Below are positions 1 to 10,540 of a stretch of DNA of 64,000 nt, in pieces (the first letter of the stretch is position 1; the number at the start of each line of letters is the position of its first letter). The notes beneath the pieces were generated by a model. It saw only the letters and a list, made by a program, of their open reading frames with translations, was not told the DNA's origin and did no database searches. Location: the NCBI RefSeq assembly GCF_000516985.1, contig NW_006917098.1, positions 248,001 to 312,000 of the forward strand, read 5' to 3'. The DNA comes from Pestalotiopsis fici W106-1. Taxonomy: Eukaryota > Ascomycota > Sordariomycetes > Amphisphaeriales > Sporocadaceae. A program made the translations under genes and the position numbers.

Positions 1-863
1 TCCTTGTTTGGTATTACAGACTGTCACGGACATATCACTCTCGCGCTATTCAAGGCTATTCCTTTGGTGCGCTGTCATCAGTCTTGCTGCCGCGGTCTGG
101 GCACTATCCATTCCAAGTATCGATCACTTCTTCGAACTTGCACAGGCATATGGTCGTTACGAAACATGGTATTATAGTAACACGACTTACGAGTTGTCCC
201 AGCAGGACTGGGACTTGTTGACTAACAACGATACCATGTACCAGACTGGCATCTACAGGGCCATGATATGGGAAAACCATTGCGATACGAGCAAGTTGAA
301 AGACCGATTACGGATACTTCTCACAATTGGCCTTTGTATACAGGCGCCGGGGTTCATTTATTGTCTTTTTGCCAGTCTTGCCGCCATTATATCACATTCA
401 CACTTACCGCCGCTTTCTTGGCTCTGGAAACACATCGAGCCTTTCTCGGAACCAATCAGGCGGGTCAACAGGATTGCGCGCCCTATAATAGGGTTCATCT
501 ATCTTGTTGCGGCATTGGTATTCCTAGAGTCCTTTATCGAGTACCGAAATGTCGCCAAAAGGCTTGCGCCAAGCACAGACACAGATACGGACTGGAGCTT
601 TGGTCAGATACTTGCTCTGGCGCAATGGGCTCCCGTAGGTTTGGAGTTCATGACTCAATGGAGAAGTAAGCACCTACCCCCCTCCTTCTTTACCATTAAT
701 ATTGCACTTTGTGTCTCACCTTCATTTCTTTTCAGAGGAACGAGCACAAACAAGAACACAAAACCGAAAGATAAACGGAGGATTTCATGATCACTACCAA
801 TCCTCGAGTACTTATGAGCTTGTCCGTCCGTCCAGTACGTACGATTCTGGCAGGGTGGTCTAG
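1..863 (+). CDS. Putative multi-pass membrane protein, 5' end missing
   Basis: The frame is open to the left edge with no ATG before it, so the start lies outside the window. The TATTACAG at 12-19 could also be a splice acceptor. An intron at 666-735 (GTAAGC...TTTCAG) joins ...TQWR to a short polar tail ending DSGRVV at the stop 861-863. Visible are about four hydrophobic segments: one near the start (LFLWCAVISLAAAVWAL), one around IGLCIQAPGFIYCLFASLA, one around IIGFIYLVAALVFL, and a weaker one near FGQILALAQWAPVGL. Between the first and second is a loop rich in Tyr, Asn and Trp with likely N-glycosylation sites (NTT, NDT). I do not recognise the family. It resembles lineage-specific fungal membrane proteins of unknown role. 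Confidence 0.6.
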
Positions 864-1236
864 CATGTAGTGTGTTATTTGATAGTTTCAAGATGCAAAA
901 AGTCATCTCTTATTGAAAAGTGAAAGTTTTGACTTTCAAAAGTGTAACAAATCTTCTGCCGCGATTGATTGATTCGGCATCCATGTGACTAAAATGAACA
1001 CGTTGGGGCCTGGACGGCGCAGAAGCCAGGTACTATCATTGCGCGCCTCTTGCTCATAACATCTGGGCTGACATATTTACAGATTCGTATACTACTCTTG
1101 TTGCCTCGAGAATTCTTGAACATCATTCTCGGCGCACGCAATTTGCAAGTTTTCTAGTGGCACGAAGACATATCAACATGTCCGTCTTCAACCATCAGAA
1201 TCAAGCCTCTCGCAGCCGACCCTCTCCTCTATGATA
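864..1236. other. Convergent intergenic region
   Basis: This is the 3' space between the membrane-protein gene and the SnoaL-like gene, which converge. I see no coding potential, RNA gene or repeat in it. Confidence 0.5.
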
Positions 1237-1818
1237 TCAATCACGAGCAACTTCATACAGCTCCGGGTTGTCCAGTGGGATCTTCCTATCAATCCGCATG
1301 CATTTGACGAACCATTTCCCATTGGATCGGTCCATGTGAACTATTTGTCTTGCTCTCGCAGTGACCGACCTGGTGTCTTGCCCATCCTGGATACAATGGT
1401 ATGCGATGACTTCTACGCTGATCCGAGCTTTGTGAAGAGACTCGGACACGTCAATAATCGGATTCCCAATGTGATGTTGAGTAGCTGTAAAGCCGGATAA
1501 GAGCTCGACAGTCTGAGTCCAATACTGAATCGGCGTGACTTGGCTTGATGCAACGTTGTCTAGGTGGCCTGAAATGTCGAAAGTGATTTCAGAGTCTGGC
1601 TCGAGAAAGGATAATAGAAGCTCTTTGTCCAGATCATCCTCGGCCTTTGTGAGCAAAACAAGCGTGTTGTAGATTTCATTTTGGGCGACGAGACGTTCCA
1701 TTCTGATGACCAATGTGAGTTGGGGGACAACGTGATGCTCAACTTTCCCAACTTCATAATCAATCCAATGATGGACATGTGGCTTTTTATTGTCAGTTCT
1801 GACCTTGATCAGGTTCAT
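1237..1818 (-). CDS. SnoaL-like / NTF2-fold protein
   Basis: A 193-residue protein whose core (MERLVAQNEIYNTL, then DISGHL, HHIGNPIIDV and a C-terminal KWFVKCMRIDRKI strand) fits the SnoaL_4/NTF2-like family. This is a small alpha+beta cone used by polyketide cyclases, dehydratases and many uncharacterised fungal enzymes. The N-terminus is uncertain. The first ATG is at 1818, but the family normally starts close to the MERLVAQNEIYN helix, whose ATG is at 1701. A CATCAG acceptor sits directly before that second ATG, so the first 39 residues may be intronic. Function cannot be assigned. It lies at the edge of the 2.4-23.7 kb metabolic block and could belong to it. Confidence 0.6.
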   Translation of the reverse strand: MNLIKVRTDNKKPHVHHWIDYEVGKVEHHVVPQLTLVIRMERLVAQNEIYNTLVLLTKAEDDLDKELLLSFLEPDSEITFDISGHLDNVASSQVTPIQYWTQTVELLSGFTATQHHIGNPIIDVSESLHKARISVEVIAYHCIQDGQDTRSVTARARQIVHMDRSNGKWFVKCMRIDRKIPLDNPELYEVARD

Positions 1819-2439
1819 TGGTGCTTACTCCCGTGGTCGTTAGCCCTTCTTAGATCTTACTTTCTAATGCTCGTACGGAACTACTCGGCATCAACCGACA
1901 GGATCTAGCTGCTTTGATCTCGTCGGAAATTTCTCTAATACCGACAACGGCCAAGCAGAAAGTATAGTCATCATCAATGTAGTCTCCTTTGCTTCCATAG
2001 GATCGTGTTTACAATGTAAGTTGATCAAATGTCACAACGAAGACAAGTTAATCGAAGCCCCGAGTTCTATGCCAATTTTATGATCAAAATGCACAGAGCA
2101 GGCGACATAGGTAAGAGTTGGGGCGGTTGGGGGCGGGGTAACGAGCGATATGCCCTAGGAGGGACCTTATGTTGACGCAATAAAAGCATCGTCTAGCGGG
2201 AATGATTCCCCAAAGTTCGTACGCTGGAGGACACCTCTGGTCGCAAAGACAGCATCTAGGCAAAGATTATATGAAGGGCCAACTAAGCAGGTCAATGCAA
2301 TGCAGTTATAAAACACTGTTGGACAGAAAAAGCCAAGGCGAAAATATCAATGTGACCTCGACCTTGAATCTCTGCCATACATCACACCACTATTGAAGTA
2401 TTCGCAAGTAAAAACTCGATAGACTTGCTCGAGCGTCAC
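1819..2439. other. Intergenic region
   Basis: This is the space upstream of the SnoaL-like gene and downstream of the MFS gene. A 64-codon ORF at 2202-2396 has no family features. I see nothing else that can be supported. Confidence 0.4.
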
Positions 2440-4687
2440 TCAGTATGAATATCGAAACAGAGGCGACCTGTCTCCCATTTCTTCTAATGCCTCTTCACTG
2501 TGTTGTCTCCTCACATCTTCCTCCGTAACATGTTCCCTCTTGTCATTGATCTTCTTGTAGCAGAACTCCAAGATGAGAGACGAAACAATGCCAGCACATG
2601 CTAGAGAGAATGCAGTAGCATACCCCTATCCAAACATTAGCTGATTCAACAATATCGGGTTACCATAGAGCAGAAAAAGACGTACACTTGGATATTTTGG
2701 AGCCTCGCTGTCTCTGTAGATGAAAGATCCAAATATTCCGCCAATGTTGCCTAGACCGACGAAATATCCGATCGCCATGGCCCTCTTGTTCTGAGGCGCG
2801 GTATTACTAATGAGCCATGCATTGACAGTCGGCGGGATAGGGTAGAATCCCACACATGCAAGGCAAAGCGCAAAATAACAAGCTATAAAACGAGGTTTAG
2901 TTAGAGACTTGAAATTTAGTCACAATTGCTACGATAGCTTACCAGGTATGTGCTGTTTCTGTGTTGGTCCAAAAACATACAATATTGCATGGGCAACAAT
3001 CATGCAAAGATCAGCTACAATTGCAAACGGCATGCGCCTAAATGTTTCGTTTGATTGAGCAATTACTTCTCAGTGGTAGCGCCATTTGTAAATGTCTTAC
3101 CAAGTAATTCTGTCTGCGAGCATTGCTGAACTTATAGTCGCAATTACCCCAACAGTGTAGGGAGGGATTGTTAAAACTTGTGCCATCGATGATTGATAGC
3201 CCATGTTCTTGATAATTTGTGGCATTGTCTAGATATGAAGCCGCAAGTTAGAATTGTCCTCCTAACGCAATGCTTCATCATGGTTATGGTTGTACTCACA
3301 AATTTGAGGGCATAGTTTGGGCCTGTGCTCGATAGATAGACGATTGCCAACAAATACCTATGTCAGAATCAGTATACTTCGCACCTGTCGATCAATGCCA
3401 ACAAGCTCATCACATTTGCCAATCTTTGAGGACTTTGACAAGATTCTTCCAATCGAACTTGTGACCGCCTTCTCCTTGTCCATGGTGGCGTCTCCCAGGG
3501 ACTGCAAGTTGTCGAACCTGTAGGTAGCGAATCTCCTCTGGGCCAAGGAAATAACCAGACGATCCAGGCGCATCCGGCATCAGCAGCATTGCGACAACGC
3601 CAGCGATGATGGATGCGAGACCTTCGATGATAAAGATCCAGCGCCATGCCCCATAGCCGCCAACTCCATCCATTTTGGCAATGGCATAAGCTAGAAGGCC
3701 AGAGAAGGCGCCCGCGGCTGATTCAAACAAGTTTATCAGTCTCAGCCCCAACTAATACAATTTATTTGCAGGTTTATCGACTTAAAATTTAACTTACTTG
3801 CGCTCGAGCAATAGAATATTGCAATCCGTACCTGCGACTCATTTGGCAGGTACCAGGCACTCTGGTGATTTTTTAGTGTTTCGCAGGCAAAAGTAACCCA
3901 CCGATCTTGTCAGCGCCGATTGATCAGAGAGTCTACTCACCACAAGGTATATCGCACCAGGAAAGAAGCCAGCTCTATCGATAGGTCAACATCTAGCAAT
4001 GGCACGTGCGAGATCTTCCATACTCGAAAGCCCCGAGGAACAGCCTCGTAACACAAAGGCCGGCATAGTTCTGGACAAGGCCAGATAATGTCATCACAAT
4101 GCCCCATCCTATAATCATTGCTCCAAGGAACAGCGACGGACGTTTGACTTTGGATAGCATCCAATTCGAGGGAATTTCTTCATATTCTCTTGTCAACTCC
4201 ATTCCGTCAAAGTAAGCAGCACGAGAGTAAGTATCATTCGAGGTGACGACTCACCTAGAAGTATATACGGAATAAAGAAGATGCAGAGAGCAATGTTGTA
4301 TTTGACGCCATCTAGTTGAAGGTCGGTATCCAAACCTTCGATTTTCGCATTGCCTAGAAACGCCTGCCTGAGTACGACTCATCAACATAAATCAAGAATT
4401 AATATGGCATACCAATATTCGATCGGTCTAGAAATGAGATGAGGTACAAGATTGTCAGCATTGGAATCAGTCGAATGTCGACCTAAAAAGGCCAGGTTAG
4501 CTCTTGCACCTGGATACTCTAGACGTCTGGGCCATCTTGCTTTCCAGATCACTCGCTTGCGTTGGGCCTCGGTGAATGAAGCCAGAAACTCCGCATCTTC
4601 AGTATTTAAAGCACTCAGGTCGCATTTCGGATCAATCCGGCTTTCGATGTGGACAGGCTCCTCGGCTTTGAGCTCGGTATCAGCCAT
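2440..4687 (-). CDS. MFS permease, Dal5/TNA1-like anion:cation symporter family
   Basis: A plasma-membrane permease of the allantoate/nicotinate/vitamin type, assembled from about eight exons. The N-terminus MADTELKAEEP is followed by VDIRLIPMLTILYLISFLDR, the family hallmark at the start of TM1. Then come IGNAKIEGLDTDLQLDGVKY, IPSNWMLSKVKRPSLFLG, and the TM6/linker region WRWIFIIEGLASIIAG...LLMPDAP. The C-terminal half holds TMPQIIKNMGY, NAWLISNTAPQNKRAMAIG and a cytosolic tail ending SPLFRYSY. The first intron (4483-4540) uses a GC donor. In the phase required by its acceptor no GT donor is available nearby. The gene is divergent from the dehydrogenase at 5184 across 496 bp, which suggests co-regulation. 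The substrate is probably a small carboxylate or ureide-type solute; the exact one cannot be read. Confidence 0.85.
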
Positions 4688-5183
4688 TGTGGGCAACACT
4701 CTAGGTTAAACTTGTTTTAGAGTAATTAAGTCTCAGCGTTGAGGTCCTGATATTCACCAAACTGAATTGACGAAACTTTGTGCATCTTTGTTCAACTACG
4801 AGACATTGAGCTCTTCCAGCGGCCCCGGCTAACCCGTACTTGGCGGACTATATTCATGCGTTCCCGTCCCTTGGATCTGGGGTAATAGCACTAAGACATT
4901 GGTTTAGGGTCCTGGCAAGGATGGCATCTGCAGCCTAGACATCTGGGCGGTATCTGGGCTTGAAGCTTGATCGCCTTGGCTGCGGGGAACCCCGTATCTA
5001 TGACTTCTAGAGCTTACGCAAGCCCGCGCGGATTTTGACAGTCCGGGTCTCCACCATATTTCCATTGTACTTTAATCGAATTACGTGTACAGGGTAGGCA
5101 TTTTTTATTGAGCTTCAACCTGGCGGCATCCTAAGAGAGCACTTACACTTCACAACATTGCACACACATTTTGCCAGAAAAAA
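4688..5183. promoter_or_regulatory. Shared bidirectional promoter, MFS permease / dehydrogenase
   Basis: 496 bp between two divergent start codons. CGG-containing stretches occur (for example CGGCCCCGG near 4820), as expected for Zn2Cys6 sites. No site can be assigned with certainty. Confidence 0.4.
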
Positions 5184-6285
5184 ATGAAGCCCACTATTGC
5201 AATCATCTCAATAGGTGAGATGGGTCTTGGGGTGGCACGGTTGCTGAAATTTCATGGTTATCGCGTTGTAACGAATGTTAGTGACAGAAGGTTAGTTTGT
5301 CTTTCTCACTGTAACCATTTCACACTCACTTCTATAAGAGCTGCACTAATCACGTACGGTACCATGCAGTGAGGCAACCAGAGAACGTACAAAGACACAT
5401 TCTATAGAGACGTTGCCAAATGACCTGGAAATTGTTGAGCAAGCCGACTACGTGTTATCGGTTGTCCCACCACGGGATGCTCTTAACACGGCAAAGCGGA
5501 TACAGGCAGCTGTCGAGGCGTCCCCAAATGTAGGATCCAATGGCAGGACCATAGAGTTCCTAGACCTCAATGCAGTCTCCCCGCAATCGGCGCGCCTCAT
5601 TGCGGCTGTTTTCGACAATACGACAGGCGTTCGCTTCGTTGACGGTGTTATCAGTGGGGGAGTTCCACACGAAAAGTCGTCATTAGATGGAACAGAATGG
5701 CATTGTCCCACACTCCTGTTGTGTGGCCCGAACAGGGTTTCGGATCCAGATCTGACCAGAATCTTAAACATGGAGCATATGAGCGAGAAGATTGGGGCAG
5801 CAACCGCGGTAAAGATGTGTTTCGGCATGACAACCAAGGGCTTCATTGCTCTTGCGATTCAGTCTTTCACGACGGCCCACCGATTGGGGGTCCTTGATGA
5901 GTTGCAAGACTTTTTAGGGAGATACAAGCCAGCAACCTTGAAAGCGGCCCAGGATGGATTGGTGAGGATGCCACACACAGCATACCGGTGGTACTTTGAG
6001 ATGCTCGAAATGAGCGAAACAGCTGCAGAATACGGCGGATTTGATAAGACTCTGTGCGTAGACAAGTGCATATCAATAGTTCTCGTAAAAGATGTTTGCT
6101 AATTTCTCTGGAAATACAGTTTCGAAGGCGTGGCCGAATGCTATAGGCTGGTCAGCGAAGACACCATATTGGGAAGTGAGCTCCCCGATGCAAGGGTTCG
6201 TGGAAAGACTGTTGAGGATGTGGTGGCACTGATCAGTGAAGGAATCGATGCAAAGAAAAGCGGGCAGTCTACCAGCTCAGTGTGA
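5184..6285 (+). CDS. 6-phosphogluconate dehydrogenase-like NAD(P)-binding protein (DUF1932 type)
   Basis: A 318-residue protein from three exons (5184-5290, 5370-6053, 6120-6285). The N-terminal Rossmann domain begins MKPTIAIISIGEMGLGVARL, where GEMGLG is the dinucleotide loop. ADYVLSVVPPRDA and FLDLNAVSPQSA correspond to the NAD_binding_2 fold of beta-hydroxyacid dehydrogenases. The region VRFVDGVISGGVP carries the conserved substrate-binding Gly-Gly. The helical C-terminal half (KMCFGMTTKGFIALAIQS, then DFLGRY...MLEMSETAAEYG) matches the DUF1932 C-terminal domain. The Lys of AVKMCFGMTTKG is the likely catalytic Lys. Relatives oxidise or reduce 3-hydroxy acids; the substrate here is unknown. 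It is divergent from the permease and upstream of the Fe-ADH in the same direction. Confidence 0.8.
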
Positions 6286-7074
6286 AGTAGATCAATGCTC
6301 TTTGGGGGGCTGACGGTGCTCTCAAGTACTATTCATGCGAGTCGACTTAATGCGTGGCAGTTGTGGTTCATAGCAAATGCAACAGATACCAATGCGCAAC
6401 GATTGCCATGAAATCCAACTTCCCTTACCGAATCTGATATCACGGCGAATAAATAGAGATACAAGAAAGTGAACATTGTAAAAAGTTCTGGACGGAAAGC
6501 GCTCGCCTTTCTCTCCGGGAACATTGGACTCGGCTTTGGTCCTACTTCGAACATCTCTTGGCCAGGGCAGTAAATGTCCATCAGCTAAAAGGCTTCTGTA
6601 CCAGAGGCGAATATGCCACCATCCCCACTGAGTCACTGGGAACAAACCATTTTGGTCGAAATCATGTTCCTGATACCAATCGCGGGTGTTAAACGCCGTT
6701 ATACTCCATCTATCTACATACCTAGTATGTATATACTTGGCCTAGTACTATGGACTTGTCGGACTATGGTGCATGTGCACAGACTTTTGCAGGGTCATTG
6801 TAGTATATAAGCCTGCTATGAGGCACTGCTTACGGAGCTGATTGATGCAATGCGGGGAACCTGGTCTTTGCCGCACGCCGGACCCTTCATGATCAGCCCA
6901 GTACCATGGAAAGGAGACAGTGACGGGCATCAACTTTCCGTCGCTACCAGAAGCACGAGTACCAATTCGGAATATAACAGTCCGTCGTCTCCCGTAGAGT
7001 CTCTAGGCTTTCAGCGCATGTTCGTTAACCCACAAGAATCGGAGCATAACACTTCGCGTTGAATCATCGCAACA
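6286..7074. other. Intergenic region upstream of the Fe-ADH gene
   Basis: 789 bp between two co-directional genes. Two overlapping short ORFs (6322-6645 minus, 6850-7062 plus) show no family features or plausible splicing. The region presumably contains the terminator of the first gene and the promoter of the second. Confidence 0.4.
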
Positions 7075-8439
7075 ATGTCCCGGAAGGAAACATATTTTCC
7101 AGCTTTCCCCGGTCATCCTCGACCCTTTATTTCGATTGGACTTCCCTTTGCTGAGGCATGCCGACAGCACGTGACAAACACATTCAAGTCGAAAAGAGTA
7201 TATATTATAGTCTCAAAGTCTATCAGCCAGACATCGACCTTCGCAGTCTTGCGAGACGAGCTTGGCGACGCTGTCGTTGGTGTTCGTTTTGGGATCAAAC
7301 AGCATGTTCCATGGCAGGACGTGCTTGAGGTTGCTAATGGTATGGGCATTCACAAAGATACACTCGAAACCATGACTAACCAGTCAATAGACCTTCGCCG
7401 CCTTTCGGCTGATCTCATTGTAACTCTCGGTGCTGGATCTCTTACAGATGGCGCCAAAGTAGCTTCATTCGTAGGTAATCTCCATCGATTTCAATACGCA
7501 ACATCGCGCACTGACTTGACCTATCAGGCTTTTGCGAATTCTGCCTTTACTCTTGAGGATATGGCTAAGCTACACATCGGTGCAGACCCGAAGCCAGACC
7601 TAGAGAGTCTCCAGGCATGCAGGCTACCAATCATCAATATTCCCACCTCGCTCTCAGGCGGGGAATACACGCCTCGCGGCGGCGCCACAGACTTTCGCAC
7701 TCACCAGAAGGCTTCCTTTCAGCATCCGAGTATCGGTGCTTCATTGGTTATACTGGACCCTGCCATTACGGTATCAACCCCGGAGCGCGTCTGGCTTAGC
7801 TCGGGGATCCGCGCTGTTGATCATTGCATCGAAGGATTATGTTCGATTTTCTTCGATGGTCCTGCAGACGAAGCTACCAAAGAAACAGCCGAAGATGCGT
7901 TTACAGACGGCTTGCGACTAATTTTGCCAAACTTACTACGCGCAAAGCACAAGCCGGAAGATCTTTCAGCACGGCGGAATTGTATGCTGGGAGTGATTGG
8001 AGCTGCCAAGGGGCTCAAGGCAGGAGTCCCTATGGGCGCGAGCCATGGCATTGGCCACCAGCTTGGTCCACTGGGAGTAAGTCATGGCGAGACAAGCTGT
8101 GTGCTGCTGCCGTCGGTACTGAGATATAATCACCGCCACGGAACAGCTAGTGCGCGCGAACGGCAGGCAAAAGTGCTACACATCCTCCAAGATCTAGGAC
8201 TTGATCTGTTGAAGCGAACCGACGAGACTCCGGAAGCGAGTAACCTGGGAGATGCGATGGAAGCCATCGTCTCTGGACTCGGCTTACCCACGACGCTCGA
8301 TGAGGTCGGAGTCGGCAATGAGAAATTCAAGGAGCTAGCAGACAATTCCATGAAGGATAGATACATACCCACCAACCCTGTGACTATCACACATCCAGAT
8401 CAAGTGTTGGAGATCTTACAAATGGCAGCCAGACCTTAA
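7075..8439 (+). CDS. Maleylacetate reductase-like iron-type alcohol dehydrogenase
   Basis: NAD(P)H-dependent reductase of the Fe-ADH superfamily. The open frame reads 454 codons, but two in-frame introns fit far better: 7340-7390 (51 nt) and 7471-7527 (57 nt). Both have GTATGG/GTAGGT donors, a CTAAC or CTGAC branch and TAG/CAG acceptors. Splicing gives 418 residues and restores family spacing (VANDLRRLSADLIVTLGAGS, the nucleotide-binding loop). The maleylacetate-reductase subgroup signature is GASHGIGHQLG with H288 and H292, plus the His of VDHCIEGLCS near residue 214, then SCVLLPSVLRYN. Classical members reduce maleylacetate to 3-oxoadipate in hydroxyquinol degradation. No ring-cleaving dioxygenase is nearby, so another keto-acid or aldehyde substrate is possible. 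It converges with the RidA-amine oxidase gene. Confidence 0.85.
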   Translation: MSRKETYFPAFPGHPRPFISIGLPFAEACRQHVTNTFKSKRVYIIVSKSISQTSTFAVLRDELGDAVVGVRFGIKQHVPWQDVLEVANGMGIHKDTLETMTNQSIDLRRLSADLIVTLGAGSLTDGAKVASFVGNLHRFQYATSRTDLTYQAFANSAFTLEDMAKLHIGADPKPDLESLQACRLPIINIPTSLSGGEYTPRGGATDFRTHQKASFQHPSIGASLVILDPAITVSTPERVWLSSGIRAVDHCIEGLCSIFFDGPADEATKETAEDAFTDGLRLILPNLLRAKHKPEDLSARRNCMLGVIGAAKGLKAGVPMGASHGIGHQLGPLGVSHGETSCVLLPSVLRYNHRHGTASARERQAKVLHILQDLGLDLLKRTDETPEASNLGDAMEAIVSGLGLPTTLDEVGVGNEKFKELADNSMKDRYIPTNPVTITHPDQVLEILQMAARP

Positions 8440-8653
8440 CATGTTTATAGAAATTATCATGTACAATCTCTATTAAGAGCAGTTGATTCATACAATCAAG
8501 TCGTCAGACCGGAATACATCCGAGGAACTCAACTGAATAACATACGTCCAATCGAGTCGCCCATTACACATGAGAGCTGGACATTCATCCGACTTAATCT
8601 CCTCAAATTCACAGTGGATTTATTGATAGACACAAAAACTGCTGATTGAATGA

Positions 8654-10540
8654 TTACAAACGTGCTGCAAAGCTTGATTTGAGGTCCTCGACGACTTCAT
8701 CCGCAGCTCTCTCGCCACTGCGCACTGCGCCCTCCATGTAACCCTTCCACTCGCCGGCGGTTTCGGTGCCAGCAAAATGAAGGTTTCCCAATGGCAGACG
8801 TAGCGCATCAGGTCCAAAGGTATCAAGAGTGCCAGGTGTGATGGATGTGCAAGGGCAGCCATAACCCGCCCACTCGTCGTTGACCCATTCGTACATGACT
8901 GTCTCGACAAACTCTTGCTGGACAATATCTTCCGATTGATAGAGCTTGCCGATCTGTGCCAATAATGCCTTGTCGCGAGCCTCCGGGGCGAGCTTGGCCC
9001 ATTCCTGTCCTGGTGGACCGGCCATGAAACAAGTGAGGACGTGCTTATCGTCGGCCGGGCTTGAGGTATCGCGCACAACAGCGGCAGGCCCAATAAATGA
9101 CTGAGCAAGGCCACAGAAGCCTTTTTGGACCCAGAATGGAGATTTGAAAACAGCCATACACTTGGTGTAGTATCCATAACCCGACGCATCCGCCCATGCT
9201 TGCTTGACTGGATGAAGCGGCGGCACGAAGTTGATGGTTTTGAGCACAGGGCTAGGAACTGTCGTGATGACCTTGGAGGCCTGATATGATGCACCATCTC
9301 CAGCAACAACATCAACATGTCCAGACCCAGACTGGAGCACCTCCTTGACTGGACTGTTTAGGCGGACCAGCTCACTAGGAAGGGTCGCAGCAAGACCCTG
9401 GGCGAATGATTGTGTTCCCGTCCGGATGCGGAGGTGCTGACCACCGCCCTTTCTATCAGATCGCATATTCAACAGACCACCGCCGGACTTGCAATAATTC
9501 AGAAAGAAAAGCGCGGAAACGTCCGAAGGGTTAATACCCAGCATGGCTCGCGTCCAGGTAGTGGCAGTCAACAGGGCCTTGTCTTTGGCACCGCGAGACC
9601 TCAAATAGGCTTCGAATGTCACCGAGTCCAGGTCCGAATCACTCGGTCGGAAGACATCTAATGCTTGGCAATCAGCCTCGACCATGTCACGGATGCGAAC
9701 AATGTCGTTCACGCTCGCAGCATCGAACTAGAGATTAAAGGTTAGCCAGGTCCATCGGCATGTAGTGATTTCGGGTGATTCTACCTTTGGCATATCGCCG
9801 TAACCAAATGACGAAATTGTTCCATCTGCATCTTGAACAGCAACATTGCCTTCTGTGTTCTGCTCAATCAGCTCCAGCCCAAATTGACGAGCCAAGGCAA
9901 TCATTTTGGTCTGGTTCGTATCATTGATCCATGCCGCGCCAAGCTCGAGCACGCCGTTTCCGTCCGCCATCGGCTGGCTCCAGGTCTTACCGCCGACCCG
10001 GTCTCGGGCCTCCAGGACAATACAGGAGAAGCCGGCTTTCAGAATACTGTGCGCTGCAGTCAAACCCGCCAGGCCAGCACCGATGATTACGACATCGGTT
10101 GATTTCTGACCTTCAAGATGCAGGGGCCGTGGCACCGACGGAGGCTCAGAAGGACAGACGACGACCGCTTCAATCTCGACCAACCATGTGGGATCCGCCA
10201 GTTGGGCAACAGGCACCAACGTCATGGCAGGTCGATGGCCTTTGAGGAAGCGCTCAATGTGGCGCCGGTGCTTTCGTTGCTTGGGTTCATAATTGACGAT
10301 ATAGACGACGAGTTTGGCAATGTCTTTTACGGTGGCACCGCTGGCGAGAATGATTTTGCGGATACTCAGTAGGGCAAGATGGATCTGCGACTCGTAATCA
10401 TTCGGGACGATTCCAGCTTTGTTGGCACCGGGTTGTCCTGAGATGTGGACGGTCCGGGCCCCTGCTGGAATGATTGTCGCTGGTGCATGATAGAGTTGAG
10501 AAGTGTTGTTTAGGTCCAGTATCTTTACCGCAGGTGCCAT
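8654..10540 (-). CDS. RidA (YjgF/UK114) - flavin amine oxidase fusion
   Basis: One 609-residue polypeptide from two exons (9785-10540, 8654-9727; intron 9728-9784). Residues about 1-135 are a RidA domain (HISGQPGANKAG, LALLSIRKIILASGATVKDI, then RPAMTLVPVAQLADP). The conserved Arg before PA and the terminal Glu (LVEIEAVV) are present. RidA proteins hydrolyse reactive enamine/imine intermediates. Residues about 150-600 are an FAD amine oxidase: VVIIGAGLAGLTAAHSILKA (GxGxxG), LEARDRVGGKTWS, LELGAAWI, and the C-terminal NLHFAGTETAGEWKGYMEGA. A Cys in WAGYGCPC lies where monoamine oxidases carry covalent FAD. The start is the ATG at 10540; the in-frame codon two triplets earlier is TTG. It is divergent from the GRE2-like gene. 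Predicted role: oxidative deamination of an amine with clean-up of the imine by the same protein. Confidence 0.9.
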
